Shown here piece by piece: positions 1 to 7,380 of a DNA stretch of 14,323 nt. The position numbers and the translations under genes were made by a program. Numbering within the stretch: position 1 is the stretch's first letter; each line of letters begins with the position of its first letter. This stretch comes from Flavobacteriaceae bacterium (GTDB lineage: Bacteria > Bacteroidota > Bacteroidia > Flavobacteriales > Flavobacteriaceae), in NCBI GenBank assembly GCA_021151665.1, contig JAGKWW010000060.1, positions 1 through 14,323 of the forward strand, read 5' to 3'. Below the pieces are notes generated by a model that did no database searches, was not told the DNA's origin, and saw nothing but the letters and a program-made list of their open reading frames with translations.

Positions 1-17
1 ACCTTAAATCTTACTGA

Positions 18-410
18 ATGAACTTAGAAAGCCCAAAAGTAACCGTTGATAAACCTGCACAGTACCTGTTTGATGCATTAACCGATATCAGGAATTTTGA
101 AAAACTGATGCCGGAGAACATCGCAAAATTTGAAGTAACCGGTGATGATTCTTTCATCTTTGCCCTGAAAGGCATGCCCGAAATCAAGCTGAGGATGAAA
201 GATAAGCAGGCCCCATCAAAAGTGGTGCTGGGCGCAGCAAGTGATAAAATACCGTTTACCCTTACCGGAAATATCAACGCAGTATCTGATACGCAAAGTG
301 AAGTACAGCTTTTTTTTACCGGAGAGTTCAACGCCATGATGGCCATGATGGTAAAGGGGCCGATCACAAAATTCATAGAAACCCTTGCAGGCAATATGCA
401 TAAACTGTAA
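18..410 (+). CDS. SRPBCC (START/polyketide-cyclase fold) family protein
   Basis: A 130-residue soluble protein with no signal peptide or membrane segment. Its length and pattern fit the SRPBCC helix-grip fold. An N-terminal strand (residues 3-11) leads into a helix with the PAQYLFDALTDIRNFEKLMP pattern typical of the family. Alternating strands follow, and a long C-terminal helix (about residues 108-128) would close the hydrophobic pocket. The ligand cannot be told from sequence. In flavobacterial genomes a protein of this type commonly lies between pyrE and the biotin ligase gene birA. The upstream gene is outside this window; an in-frame TGA lies directly before the ATG, so this start is the earliest possible. 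A hairpin terminator follows 16 bases after the stop. The fold assignment is fairly secure; the function is unknown. Confidence 0.85.
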   Translation: MNLESPKVTVDKPAQYLFDALTDIRNFEKLMPENIAKFEVTGDDSFIFALKGMPEIKLRMKDKQAPSKVVLGAASDKIPFTLTGNINAVSDTQSEVQLFFTGEFNAMMAMMVKGPITKFIETLAGNMHKL

Positions 411-426
411 GGATTAACCTTAAATT

Positions 427-461
427 AAAAAGCCTTTCGGTTCTACCGCGAGGCTTTTTTT
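427..461 (+). terminator. Rho-independent terminator after the SRPBCC gene
   Basis: AAAAAGCCT (427-435) pairs with AGGCTTTTT (451-459), with an inner CGGT/ACCG stem, and a run of seven T residues follows. It ends the transcript of the SRPBCC gene. The A-run on the left arm would also give a T-run on the other strand, but no minus-strand gene needs it here. Confidence 0.85.
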
Positions 462-470
462 GTATCTTTA
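441..470 (+). promoter_or_regulatory. Possible Bacteroidota-type promoter for the metallophosphoesterase gene
   Basis: TATCTTTA at 463-470 matches seven of eight positions of the Bacteroidota -7 element TAnnTTTG. TTC at 441-443, 19 bases upstream, could stand in for the -33 TTG. It sits directly after the terminator and 21 bases before the ATG at 492, a short leader like the one at rsfS. The -33 element falls inside the terminator hairpin, which weakens the call. Confidence 0.3.
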
Positions 471-491
471 GCTTACCGCAACCTTACGGCT

Positions 492-1235
492 ATGCAAAAG
501 ATCATTGCCCATATTACCGATACCCACATTGACGACCCAGCCGCCCTGACACGTGGAATCAATCCGAGGCAAAACCTCGGGTTGCTGCTGGAAGACCTTG
601 CGCAACGCAAGCCCGATGAACTCGTTTTTACAGGCGATGCAGGAATACCGGGGAGCTATGGCTGGCTGTTTGACAAGATGGCAGAATATCAGCCACACTT
701 CCGGTTGACTTTGGGAAACCACGATGATTATAGCGAGGCAATGCAATTTTACTCGGGAAAAACCGTAGGCGACGGCGAGCTCTATTACACTACCGAAGAT
801 GATTTTTATAAATACCTCTACCTTGACTCATCGTCAGGCAGCTTAAGTACAGCGCAGCTTTCATGGCTTGAAGGCGAACTTCACACTACCCGGAAAGTCG
901 TTATTTTTGTGCACCACCCCATATTAGGATTTGCAACAGGAATGGATAGCAGGTACCCGCTTACCAACCGGGATTCCGTGGTCGCTCTTCTTAGTGAAAG
1001 CCGGAAAGATATTACTGTTTTCTGCGGGCATTACCACATGCCTGACAAAAGGAAGCAAAATAATATTACCCAGTACATTACACCCGCCGTATCATTCCAG
1101 GTAAGGAAGGCATCACCCGGCATTGATATTTTCACGCAGCATTTTGGCTACCGGCTTATTACGCTGACGGAAACCCGTATTTCAACCGAGCTTATTTTAA
1201 ACTTTTACGACCGCTTTACCTCGAAACGCGGTTAA
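492..1235 (+). CDS. Calcineurin-like metallophosphoesterase (CpdA-like)
   Basis: A 247-residue hydrolase of the two-metal calcineurin-like phosphoesterase superfamily. All metal-binding blocks are present in order: DTH at residues 10-12, GD at 48-49, GNHD at 75-78, HH at 141-142, and GHYH at 179-182. This arrangement and length fit the class III cyclic-nucleotide phosphodiesterase/Icc-CpdA type, so a phosphodiester substrate is likely. The actual substrate (cAMP, other nucleotide or phospholipid) cannot be read from the sequence. There is no signal peptide, so it should act in the cytoplasm. The residues after about 205 form a C-terminal beta-rich tail. The gene stands behind a terminator and 63 bases ahead of the DUF4241 gene on the same strand, so the two may be co-transcribed. 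The enzyme class is secure; the biological role is not known. Confidence 0.92.
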   Translation: MQKIIAHITDTHIDDPAALTRGINPRQNLGLLLEDLAQRKPDELVFTGDAGIPGSYGWLFDKMAEYQPHFRLTLGNHDDYSEAMQFYSGKTVGDGELYYTTEDDFYKYLYLDSSSGSLSTAQLSWLEGELHTTRKVVIFVHHPILGFATGMDSRYPLTNRDSVVALLSESRKDITVFCGHYHMPDKRKQNNITQYITPAVSFQVRKASPGIDIFTQHFGYRLITLTETRISTELILNFYDRFTSKRG

Positions 1236-1298
1236 AGATTTGATAAAACGACCCGAGGCAAAACAGCATTTAGTAACTTACAATAAAATAATACACTA

Positions 1299-2006
1299 AT
1301 GGAAAACGCAAACGATTTTGAACATAATTATGATTTGAACGGCCAGATGGGCGCAGAAGAACTAATAGAGATACACATTGGCGATGTAAACCTGCCAACA
1401 GGGCGTATTATAGCTGCCGACCCCTTCTTTACAGAAGAGCAGCCACCGTTTGCACGCACCGTGATGCCTGATAAGTATCCTGTATTTATATATGTATCGC
1501 AAATGGATGAGGCCCATCACCGTATTGCGTATGCGCGTATCAAATTCAGGCCGGAAGAGGCAAGCCGACACATTCTTGCGCTTACAGAAGATATAACGCC
1601 GGAAGAAATCAGGGAACTCGGTGAAGAAGAATTTTTTGGCTTTGCGGTCGAGTCCGGGCTTGCCTGCTTTATGGATGCCGAAACCAATGAATCACTTATC
1701 AACCGTATGGACGAGGTGCAGGAAAAGGATGAAGAGGCCAATTACTATGACGAGGTGCTTGCAGAAGAGTTCAGGGAATATTCCGGAAAAAACCAGTTTT
1801 CACGTGAGTTGGGCGACTGGAACGATCACCATCCGGATGCGGAATCTGACAACAACGTGATCATGTTTGCATCGGGCTGGGGTGATGGTTACTATCCTGC
1901 TTACTGGGGCCTTAATGACAATGGTGATACGGTTGAACTAACCATCGATTTCCTTCTGGATGATTTTGAGGAAGACGCAGAACATGAGGAAGAGCTCGAA
2001 GATTAA
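1299..2006 (+). CDS. DUF4241 domain-containing protein
   Basis: A 235-residue, strongly acidic protein that I place in the DUF4241 family from three blocks: TGRIIAADPF near residues 34-43, GFAVESGLACFMD near 114-126, and SGWGDGYYPAYWG near 192-204. The last ends in the small and aromatic residues that characterise the family. The C-terminus is a highly acidic tail (DDFEEDAEHEEELED). No signal peptide or membrane segment is visible. The function of DUF4241 is not established, and nothing in the sequence points to an active site. It follows the metallophosphoesterase by 63 bases, with a weak AT-rich site between them, and converges on birA 42 bases downstream. Family membership is recognised from memory of the conserved blocks, not from a search. 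Confidence 0.8.
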   Translation: MENANDFEHNYDLNGQMGAEELIEIHIGDVNLPTGRIIAADPFFTEEQPPFARTVMPDKYPVFIYVSQMDEAHHRIAYARIKFRPEEASRHILALTEDITPEEIRELGEEEFFGFAVESGLACFMDAETNESLINRMDEVQEKDEEANYYDEVLAEEFREYSGKNQFSRELGDWNDHHPDAESDNNVIMFASGWGDGYYPAYWGLNDNGDTVELTIDFLLDDFEEDAEHEEELED

Positions 2007-2048
2007 TGCCTTAAAAGATTCTGCTGCAAAAGTCCTGACCTTTTAATT

Positions 2049-2777
2049 TCAATAGAGTAGCTGCACTTCTTTAATATGGTATTCGGCAACCGAGTCGTCC
2101 TGAAGCTGCACCTGTAATGTTCCTACCGGGCTCACTCCCCTTATAATACCCATAAATTGGCGCCCATCCTTTTCAAAAGGCATGGGCGTCCCTTTTTTAA
2201 AGAGCCGGTCATGATATTCTCTCCAAAGCGTTTCGCCCCCGCCGTTCATAAGCAGCGCAACGTTACGCTTTAGGCACGTCAATATCTCCGCCAGTACCTC
2301 GTTCTTATCAAATTCGCGCCCGGCCTGCACCGCAAGTGATGAAGCCTTTGGGAGGCCGGAAAAGTTGGCTTGGTTCACGTTAAGCCCTATGCCAATGACA
2401 GAGTAGATCTCGCCGTTGGTACGTATGCTGTTCTCTATGAGTATACCCCCGATCTTTTTACCTTCTGACAAAATGTCGTTTGGCCATTTAATCGCCGTAT
2501 CGGTAAGTCCAAATTTTCCGACAGCCTGGGCGACGCTTACAGCAGTAGCGGCATTAAGCAAAAAAATGGACTGAATATCAAGCAGGAGATCTTTCACCAA
2601 AACACTCACAGTTAGGTTCTTACCTGCTTCGGTTACCCACTGCGCACCCATCTGGCCCTTCCCCTCGGTCTGGGTGTCTGCTACTACTACCGTAAAGTTT
2701 TCCAGATGACTTTCGTGCAACAATCCCTTCAGGTATTCGTTGGTAGAGTTAATGGCACTGAGTTTGATAATATTCAT
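2049..2777 (-). CDS. birA: Biotin--[acetyl-CoA-carboxylase] ligase, monofunctional
   Basis: This enzyme activates biotin with ATP to biotinyl-5'-AMP and transfers it to a lysine of the biotin carboxyl carrier domain of acetyl-CoA carboxylase and other biotin enzymes. The 242-residue protein shows the catalytic blocks in order: NSTNEYL (10-16), the biotinyl-AMP binding loop EGKGQMG (38-44, a flavobacterial form of GRGRRG), KWPND (97-101), KIGGIL (108-113) and GIGLNVN (129-135). A small C-terminal domain follows. It lacks the N-terminal helix-turn-helix of E. coli BirA, so it is a pure ligase (class I), not a biotin-operon repressor. The gene is on the minus strand and divergent from rsfS, with 91 bases between them. 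A weak -7-like site (TTACTTTG on the minus strand, 2820-2827) could drive it. Confidence 0.96.
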   Translation of the reverse strand: MNIIKLSAINSTNEYLKGLLHESHLENFTVVVADTQTEGKGQMGAQWVTEAGKNLTVSVLVKDLLLDIQSIFLLNAATAVSVAQAVGKFGLTDTAIKWPNDILSEGKKIGGILIENSIRTNGEIYSVIGIGLNVNQANFSGLPKASSLAVQAGREFDKNEVLAEILTCLKRNVALLMNGGGETLWREYHDRLFKKGTPMPFEKDGRQFMGIIRGVSPVGTLQVQLQDDSVAEYHIKEVQLLY

Positions 2778-2817
2778 TAGGAAACTTTAGATTAGTCCGT
2801 TTAATCTTCTGTTAAGT

Positions 2818-2848
2818 TTCAAAGTAAATACAAAAAATGATAACTTTG
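2818..2848 (+). promoter_or_regulatory. Bacteroidota-type promoter for rsfS-ftsH
   Basis: TAACTTTG at 2841-2848 is a perfect match to the -7 element TAnnTTTG used by the Bacteroidota primary sigma factor. TTC at 2818-2820 is a near match to the -33 TTG, at 20 bases spacing (usual range about 17-23). Transcription would begin near 2855, giving a leader of only about 14 bases before the rsfS ATG at 2869. The leader has no Shine-Dalgarno sequence and is AT-rich, as is usual in this phylum. Confidence 0.65.
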
Positions 2849-2868
2849 CGATATATACTTAAATTTTA

Positions 2869-3240
2869 ATGGCGAAAAAGAATGTAAGCAATGATGATCT
2901 TCTTGCAAATATCATCAAGGGAATTGAAGAAGTAAAAGGAAATGATATAGATATTCTTGACCTCAGGGCTATAGATAATACTGTATGCGATTACTTTGTA
3001 ATATGCAACGGTACCTCCAATACACAAGTTAACGCTATTGTGCACTCTGTTCAGAAAACAGTTTCTAAAGCACTTAAAGATAAGCCCTGGCATGTAGAGG
3101 GAACAGACAATGGCGAGTGGGTTCTTATGGACTATGTAAATATTGTGGTGCATGTTTTCCAGAAACACATCAGGGAATATTACAACATAGAGAGCCTGTG
3201 GGGTGACGCCAAGATTACCTCTATTCAAAGCAACTATTAA
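2869..3240 (+). CDS. rsfS: Ribosome silencing factor RsfS
   Basis: RsfS (RsfA/YbeB/Iojap family) binds protein uL14 on the large ribosomal subunit and blocks joining of the 30S subunit, lowering translation under poor nutrition. The 123-residue length is typical. The family blocks are intact: CDYFVICNGTSNTQV (residues 39-53), HVEG near 75-78, WVLMDY near 84-89, VVHVF near 93-97 and YYNIESLWGDA near 104-114. The protein is cytosolic. It begins a two-gene transcription unit with ftsH, only 12 bases apart, driven by the promoter at 2818-2848. This pairing is standard in flavobacteria. Confidence 0.97.
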   Translation: MAKKNVSNDDLLANIIKGIEEVKGNDIDILDLRAIDNTVCDYFVICNGTSNTQVNAIVHSVQKTVSKALKDKPWHVEGTDNGEWVLMDYVNIVVHVFQKHIREYYNIESLWGDAKITSIQSNY

Positions 3241-3252
3241 CAAACAGCATTA

Positions 3253-5190
3253 ATGTCGAACGATAAAAACAATAAGCCCAGCAGGTTCAAAATCAGCCCG
3301 TGGCTAATATACGGAGGGCTATTGCTTGCTTTCTTTGCTTTTAATTTTATAGCAAACGGCTCATCATGGAGCGAGCCAAAAACAATATCACTCTCTACTT
3401 TTTACAAGCTGCTCGATGCGGGGCAGATACGCAAAGTAACCTACAACAATAGCACTGCCGATGTTTTCCTTACAGATAAAGCCCTGGCCCTCCCTGCAAA
3501 CAGCAAGGTAGATAAAGATATGCTGGGCAATGCAAATAAGGGGCCCCATTATTCGGTAATAAAAGGTGATAAAAGCGAACTTTTTGAAAAGAAGCTTGAC
3601 GATGCCATTAGCAAGGGAAAACTTGCCGAATATTCGCAGGAAACCGACAGTAACTGGGGCGAACTTCTTCTTGCAGTACTGCCTATACTTATTTTTGTGG
3701 CGCTTTGGATATTTATGATGCGGCGCATGGCAGGCGGCGGTGCAGCAGGCGGCGGTGGGCAGATATTCAACATAGGCAAAAGCAAAGCAAAGCTGTTTGA
3801 CGAAAAGAACGATATAAAAGTCACGTTTAAAGATGTAGCCGGCCTTGAGGGTGCCAAAGAAGAGATCCAGGAGATCGTAGAATTTCTGAAAAATCCCGAG
3901 AAATATACCAGTATAGGTGGTAAGATACCTAAAGGTGCGCTTTTGGTAGGCCCTCCGGGTACAGGTAAAACACTTTTGGCAAAGGCCGTTGCCGGCGAGG
4001 CCAGGGTTCCGTTCTTCTCGCTCTCGGGTTCAGACTTTGTAGAGATGTTTGTAGGCGTGGGCGCTTCCCGCGTTCGTGACCTCTTTAAGCAGGCTAAAGA
4101 AAAGTCTCCTGCCATTATCTTTATCGATGAGATAGATGCGGTAGGGCGTGCTCGGGGCAAAAATAACTTTTCGGGCTCTAATGATGAGCGCGAAAACACA
4201 CTCAACCAGCTCCTTACAGAAATGGACGGGTTTGGCACCAACACCAATGTGATTGTACTTGCGGCCACTAACCGCGCCGATGTGCTTGACAAAGCACTAA
4301 TGCGCGCCGGACGTTTTGACAGGCAGATCTATGTAGACCTTCCGGATATCAGGGAACGCAAAGAAATATTTGAGGTTCACCTGAAACCTCTCAAAAAAAG
4401 CGAAGACCTTGACACCGAGTTCCTTGCTAAGCAAACCCCGGGCTTTTCGGGCGCTGATATTGCCAACGTATGTAATGAGGCGGCACTTATAGCGGCCAGG
4501 AAAGATAAAAAATCGGTAGACAAACAGGATTTCCTTGATGCGGTAGACCGTATTGTGGGCGGCCTCGAGAAAAAAAATAAAATCATTTCAGCTGAAGAAA
4601 AACGTGCCATCGCCATACATGAGGCAGGGCATGCAACGGTAAGCTGGATGCTGCAGCATGCTGCCCCGCTTGTAAAAGTAACCATTGTACCCCGCGGACA
4701 AAGCCTTGGCGCTGCATGGTACCTCCCGGAAGAGCGACTGATTGTAAGGCCCGAGCAAATGCTCGACGAAATGTGCGCCACAATGGGTGGGCGTGCGGCC
4801 GAAAAAGTGATTTTTGATAAAATATCTACCGGGGCCCTGAGCGACCTCGAAAAGGTAACCCGCCAGGCTCGCGCTATGGTGACCATATACGGGCTTAATG
4901 ACAAGCTGGGGAATATAACGTATTATGATTCTACCGGCCAGAGCGAATACAATTTTTCTAAGCCTTACTCTGAAGATACAGCAAGGGTAATCGATTCGGA
5001 GATAAGCCAGCTGATTGAAGAACAGTACCAGAGAGCCATTGCGATCCTTGAGGAAAACAGGGACAAGCTTACAGAGCTTGCCGACATCCTTATAGAGCGT
5101 GAAGTGATATTTAAAGACGACCTCGAAACTATTTTCGGCAGACGCCCTTTTGAAGAACATCATGGCGGTGAAACCGTTACAGAAGCATAA
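3253..5190 (+). CDS. ftsH: ATP-dependent zinc metalloprotease FtsH
   Basis: FtsH is the hexameric membrane-anchored AAA+ protease that removes unassembled membrane proteins and regulatory proteins. The 645-residue chain shows a first membrane helix (about 17-34), a periplasmic domain (35-136), a second helix (137-156), then a glycine-rich linker (161-169). The AAA+ domain has Walker A GPPGTGKT (233-240), the pore loop FVGVG (266-270), Walker B IIFIDE (288-293), and a second region of homology with arginine fingers R354 and R357. The protease domain carries the zinc motif HEAGH (456-460) and a third ligand, probably D531 (STGALSDLEKVT). The C-terminal tail is hydrophilic (EEHHGGETVTEA). All key residues are present. 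It lies 12 bases after rsfS and is followed by a strong terminator at 5215. Confidence 0.98.
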   Translation: MSNDKNNKPSRFKISPWLIYGGLLLAFFAFNFIANGSSWSEPKTISLSTFYKLLDAGQIRKVTYNNSTADVFLTDKALALPANSKVDKDMLGNANKGPHYSVIKGDKSELFEKKLDDAISKGKLAEYSQETDSNWGELLLAVLPILIFVALWIFMMRRMAGGGAAGGGGQIFNIGKSKAKLFDEKNDIKVTFKDVAGLEGAKEEIQEIVEFLKNPEKYTSIGGKIPKGALLVGPPGTGKTLLAKAVAGEARVPFFSLSGSDFVEMFVGVGASRVRDLFKQAKEKSPAIIFIDEIDAVGRARGKNNFSGSNDERENTLNQLLTEMDGFGTNTNVIVLAATNRADVLDKALMRAGRFDRQIYVDLPDIRERKEIFEVHLKPLKKSEDLDTEFLAKQTPGFSGADIANVCNEAALIAARKDKKSVDKQDFLDAVDRIVGGLEKKNKIISAEEKRAIAIHEAGHATVSWMLQHAAPLVKVTIVPRGQSLGAAWYLPEERLIVRPEQMLDEMCATMGGRAAEKVIFDKISTGALSDLEKVTRQARAMVTIYGLNDKLGNITYYDSTGQSEYNFSKPYSEDTARVIDSEISQLIEEQYQRAIAILEENRDKLTELADILIEREVIFKDDLETIFGRRPFEEHHGGETVTEA

Positions 5191-5214
5191 TCCGGGTTCG
5201 GGTAAACTTTATTT

Positions 5215-5256
5215 AAAAATCTTAATTCAGCGTAAAAACTGAATTAAGATTTTTTT
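5215..5256 (+). terminator. Strong Rho-independent terminator after ftsH
   Basis: A perfect 16-bp stem: AAAAATCTTAATTCAG (5215-5230) pairs with CTGAATTAAGATTTTT (5239-5254) around the loop CGTAAAAA, with two more T residues after it. The last T of the tract is also the first base of the -7 promoter element of the next operon. Confidence 0.92.
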
Positions 5257-5263
5257 ATCTTTG
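5256..5263 (+). promoter_or_regulatory. -7 promoter element for the LUD-cdsA-psd-ACBP-SOD operon
   Basis: TATCTTTG is a perfect TAnnTTTG match. No TTG lies 17-23 bases upstream, because that space is taken by the right arm and loop of the ftsH terminator. Transcription would start near 5270, leaving about 24 bases before the ATG at 5294. Confidence 0.5.
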
Positions 5264-5293
5264 ATAAACTGCTAGCAAAATATGGGAGAAGGT

Positions 5294-5896
5294 ATGAGTC
5301 TTTTTAAGAAAATTTTTGGCACTTCGCATGATGTTTCGGGAGATGAGCACAACCAGGATACGAACCCGTACCTGCCGGAAAAGCAAATTCCCGCTGATGA
5401 GCTTTTTACGCTTAACTTTAAAAAGAATGGCGGCAAATTCATCTATTGCGACAACCTTGCCGAAATACACGACCAGTTCCTGAACATACTGGAGGAAAAT
5501 GACTGGTTTGAGTGTGAAGCGCTCTGCTTTGAACCCCGCCTTTACTCCCTGCTTGACGAAAACAAACTTATTCATGACAATGTAAAGCAACCGCGTTTCC
5601 TGCTTGCAAGCTGCGAAAACCTGGTAGCAGATGAAGGATCGGTACTTTTATCGTCTAACCAGATAAGGCAAAATAAGCCGGGTGACCTTCCCTCCAATAT
5701 TGTAATATTTGCAACCACCAGCCAGATTGTAGGCAGTAAGAGTGATGGCCTGAGAGGTATTAAAAAGAAATATGACCGCGACTACCCTACCAACATTACA
5801 ACGATAAAATACTTTGAAAAGGCAAAAGAAGAAGATTTCCTTCAATACGGGAGCGCGCCTAAAAACCTTTACCTGCTTCTTTTAGAAGACCTGTAA
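5294..5896 (+). CDS. LUD (LutC/YkgG-type) domain protein
   Basis: A 200-residue cytosolic protein of the LUD superfamily. LutC, one member, is part of the iron-sulfur lactate oxidation complex LutABC. Stand-alone members in Bacteroidota have no established role. Counted from this start, the signature blocks are VADEGSVLLSSNQIRQ near residues 110-125 and the LPSNIVIFATTSQIVG stretch near 131-146. I chose the ATG at 5294 (MSLFKKIFG) because that opening is usual for flavobacterial members. An in-frame ATG at 5282 would add four residues (MGEG) and cannot be excluded. It is the first gene of a five-gene operon, and the cdsA ATG comes one base after its stop codon. No lutA or lutB partner is in the window, so a lactate role is not supported here. 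Confidence 0.88.
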   Translation: MSLFKKIFGTSHDVSGDEHNQDTNPYLPEKQIPADELFTLNFKKNGGKFIYCDNLAEIHDQFLNILEENDWFECEALCFEPRLYSLLDENKLIHDNVKQPRFLLASCENLVADEGSVLLSSNQIRQNKPGDLPSNIVIFATTSQIVGSKSDGLRGIKKKYDRDYPTNITTIKYFEKAKEEDFLQYGSAPKNLYLLLLEDL

Positions 5897-5897
5897 G

Positions 5898-6734
5898 ATG
5901 AACGAAAGCTTTGTAAGGGCGTTATCCGGCGTCGTATATATCGCCCTGCTTATCGGCGCTACGCTCTATTCTCCGTTAAGCTTTGCTATTCTTTTCGGTG
6001 TTTTTATGCTTCTGGGCGTCTATGAATTTTCTAAATTAATTCGCTTTAAATTTGCCATTCCGGCAGTATTGGCTGCCCTTGCATTTGTATTCTTTGCATT
6101 GCAGAAAGGTAATGTTTACCTGTCGGAAATCATTACTAACCTCCTGATAGGCTTTTCCGTAGTAGTAAATTTCCTTTTGCTCATACGCCTTTTCAGGCCG
6201 GCAACTTCCCCTGTTCCCGCACCGCTGCCCTGGCCACTGCTCACCGCAGGATACGTCGTATTCCCGTTTCTGCTAATTTTAAGGCTACCTTTTTTAAGAG
6301 CCTGCACAGGAGATCACCATATTTACGCGCCTCACCTGGTCATCAGCATTTTTATATTGATATGGCTCAACGATACGTTCGCCTATATTGTTGGGAAGAG
6401 CATCGGCCGGAATAAGCTTTTCGAAAGAATCTCACCTAAGAAAACAATTGAAGGCTTCCTCGGCGGACTTGTATTTTCTGTCGCCGGAGCTTATGTAATC
6501 AGCATCTACCTAAAGTTAATGCCACCGGCCTACTGGATGGGAACCGCTGCAATACTTGTAATATTTGGCACAATGGGCGATCTGGTGGAGTCTAAGTTTA
6601 AAAGAGATGCCGGCGTAAAGGACAGCGGAAATATCATGCCCGGGCATGGCGGAATATTAGACAGGCTCGACAGTATAATATTTGCAATACCTTTCCTATT
6701 TTTGTATTTCCAAATCATAACCTATGTTTCATAA
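5898..6734 (+). CDS. cdsA: Phosphatidate cytidylyltransferase (CDP-diglyceride synthase)
   Basis: CdsA is an integral membrane enzyme that converts phosphatidic acid and CTP to CDP-diacylglycerol, the precursor of all bacterial phospholipids. The 278-residue protein has about seven to eight hydrophobic helices, starting at residues 7-24 and 28-45 and ending at 259-277. The family signature is complete near the C-terminus: S232, K235-R236, K241-D242, then PGHGG (248-252) and DRLD (255-258). These residues bind the metal ions and CTP. It starts one base after the LUD gene and overlaps psd by 11 bases, so the three are surely co-transcribed and probably translationally coupled. Confidence 0.97.
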   Translation: MNESFVRALSGVVYIALLIGATLYSPLSFAILFGVFMLLGVYEFSKLIRFKFAIPAVLAALAFVFFALQKGNVYLSEIITNLLIGFSVVVNFLLLIRLFRPATSPVPAPLPWPLLTAGYVVFPFLLILRLPFLRACTGDHHIYAPHLVISIFILIWLNDTFAYIVGKSIGRNKLFERISPKKTIEGFLGGLVFSVAGAYVISIYLKLMPPAYWMGTAAILVIFGTMGDLVESKFKRDAGVKDSGNIMPGHGGILDRLDSIIFAIPFLFLYFQIITYVS

Positions 6735-7377
6735 AGAAGGCGCTAAAATTATTATTGTTGCACTTGCAGTAACTACCGGCGTGGTATTGCTCGCAGATAT
6801 GTATATCGACAGTCTGTGGCTGCAAAAATCAATACAGATATTTGCACTTGTATTCCTGGCCCTGATACTGCAATTTTTCCGTAACCCAAAGCGCCATGTA
6901 GAAGCTACCGACCATAACGTAATCGCACCGGTAGACGGCAAAGTGGTGGTAATTGAAGAGGTATACGAACCGGAATATTTTAAAGACAAACGCCTGCAGG
7001 TATCGATTTTTATGTCGCCTGTAAATGTACACGTTACACGGTATGCGGTAAACGGCCTTGTGAAATTCAGCAAATACCACCCGGGCAAATACCTGGTAGC
7101 GTGGCACCCTAAGGCAAGCGAAGAAAATGAGCGCACTACAGTAGTAATCGAGAATGTCCTGTTCGGCGAAATATTGTACAGGCAGATCGCCGGCGCACTG
7201 GCAAGGCGAATAGTAAATTATGCCCGTGAAGGCATGCAGGTAGTACAGGGTACAGATGCCGGATTTATAAAATTCGGTTCGCGTGTAGATATATTTTTCC
7301 CTATCGGTACCGATGTAAAAGTGCAGCTTGGCCAGAAAGCTATCGGCGGAAAAACGATTATAGCAACTAAAGCATAG
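6724..7377 (+). CDS. psd: Phosphatidylserine decarboxylase (short, pyruvoyl-dependent)
   Basis: Psd makes phosphatidylethanolamine, the main membrane lipid, by decarboxylating phosphatidylserine. The 217-residue form is the short bacterial/archaeal-type subfamily, not the longer E. coli type. Two hydrophobic segments at residues 8-24 and 36-52 anchor it to the inner membrane. The cofactor is made by self-cleavage at FGSR (184-187): Ser186 would become the pyruvoyl group and leave a long beta chain and a short alpha chain of about 32 residues. Asp71 (APVDGK) and His103 (NVHVTR) fit the charge-relay residues needed for cleavage. The start codon lies inside the end of cdsA. The phosphatidylserine synthase gene (pssA) that should act between these two is not in the window. 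Confidence 0.97.
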   Translation: MFHKEGAKIIIVALAVTTGVVLLADMYIDSLWLQKSIQIFALVFLALILQFFRNPKRHVEATDHNVIAPVDGKVVVIEEVYEPEYFKDKRLQVSIFMSPVNVHVTRYAVNGLVKFSKYHPGKYLVAWHPKASEENERTTVVIENVLFGEILYRQIAGALARRIVNYAREGMQVVQGTDAGFIKFGSRVDIFFPIGTDVKVQLGQKAIGGKTIIATKA

Positions 7378-7380
7378 TGA

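Noticed and set aside
1..17. The tail of an upstream gene (pyrE would be expected in flavobacteria).
   Set aside because: Seventeen bases are too few to support any gene call.
1274..1281. TAACTTAC as a separate promoter for the DUF4241 gene.
   Set aside because: It lacks the TTTG core and has no TTG at the right distance. Co-transcription with the metallophosphoesterase gene is as likely.
2011..2046. TTAAAAG...CTTTTAA inverted repeat between the DUF4241 gene and birA as a shared terminator.
   Set aside because: The stem is only seven AT-rich pairs with a 22-base loop and no good T-run, so it is not convincing.
3733..3759. Glycine-rich GGC/GGT run in ftsH as a repeat or possible frameshift site.
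   Set aside because: It encodes the glycine-rich linker after the second membrane helix, which is usual in Bacteroidota FtsH, and the frame is intact on both sides.
3549..4292. A 247-codon open frame antisense to ftsH.
   Set aside because: It is Ser/Pro/Ile-rich with no recognisable family and mirrors the strongly conserved AAA+ coding frame, so it is a shadow frame. The same applies to the antisense frames over the ftsH protease domain and valS.
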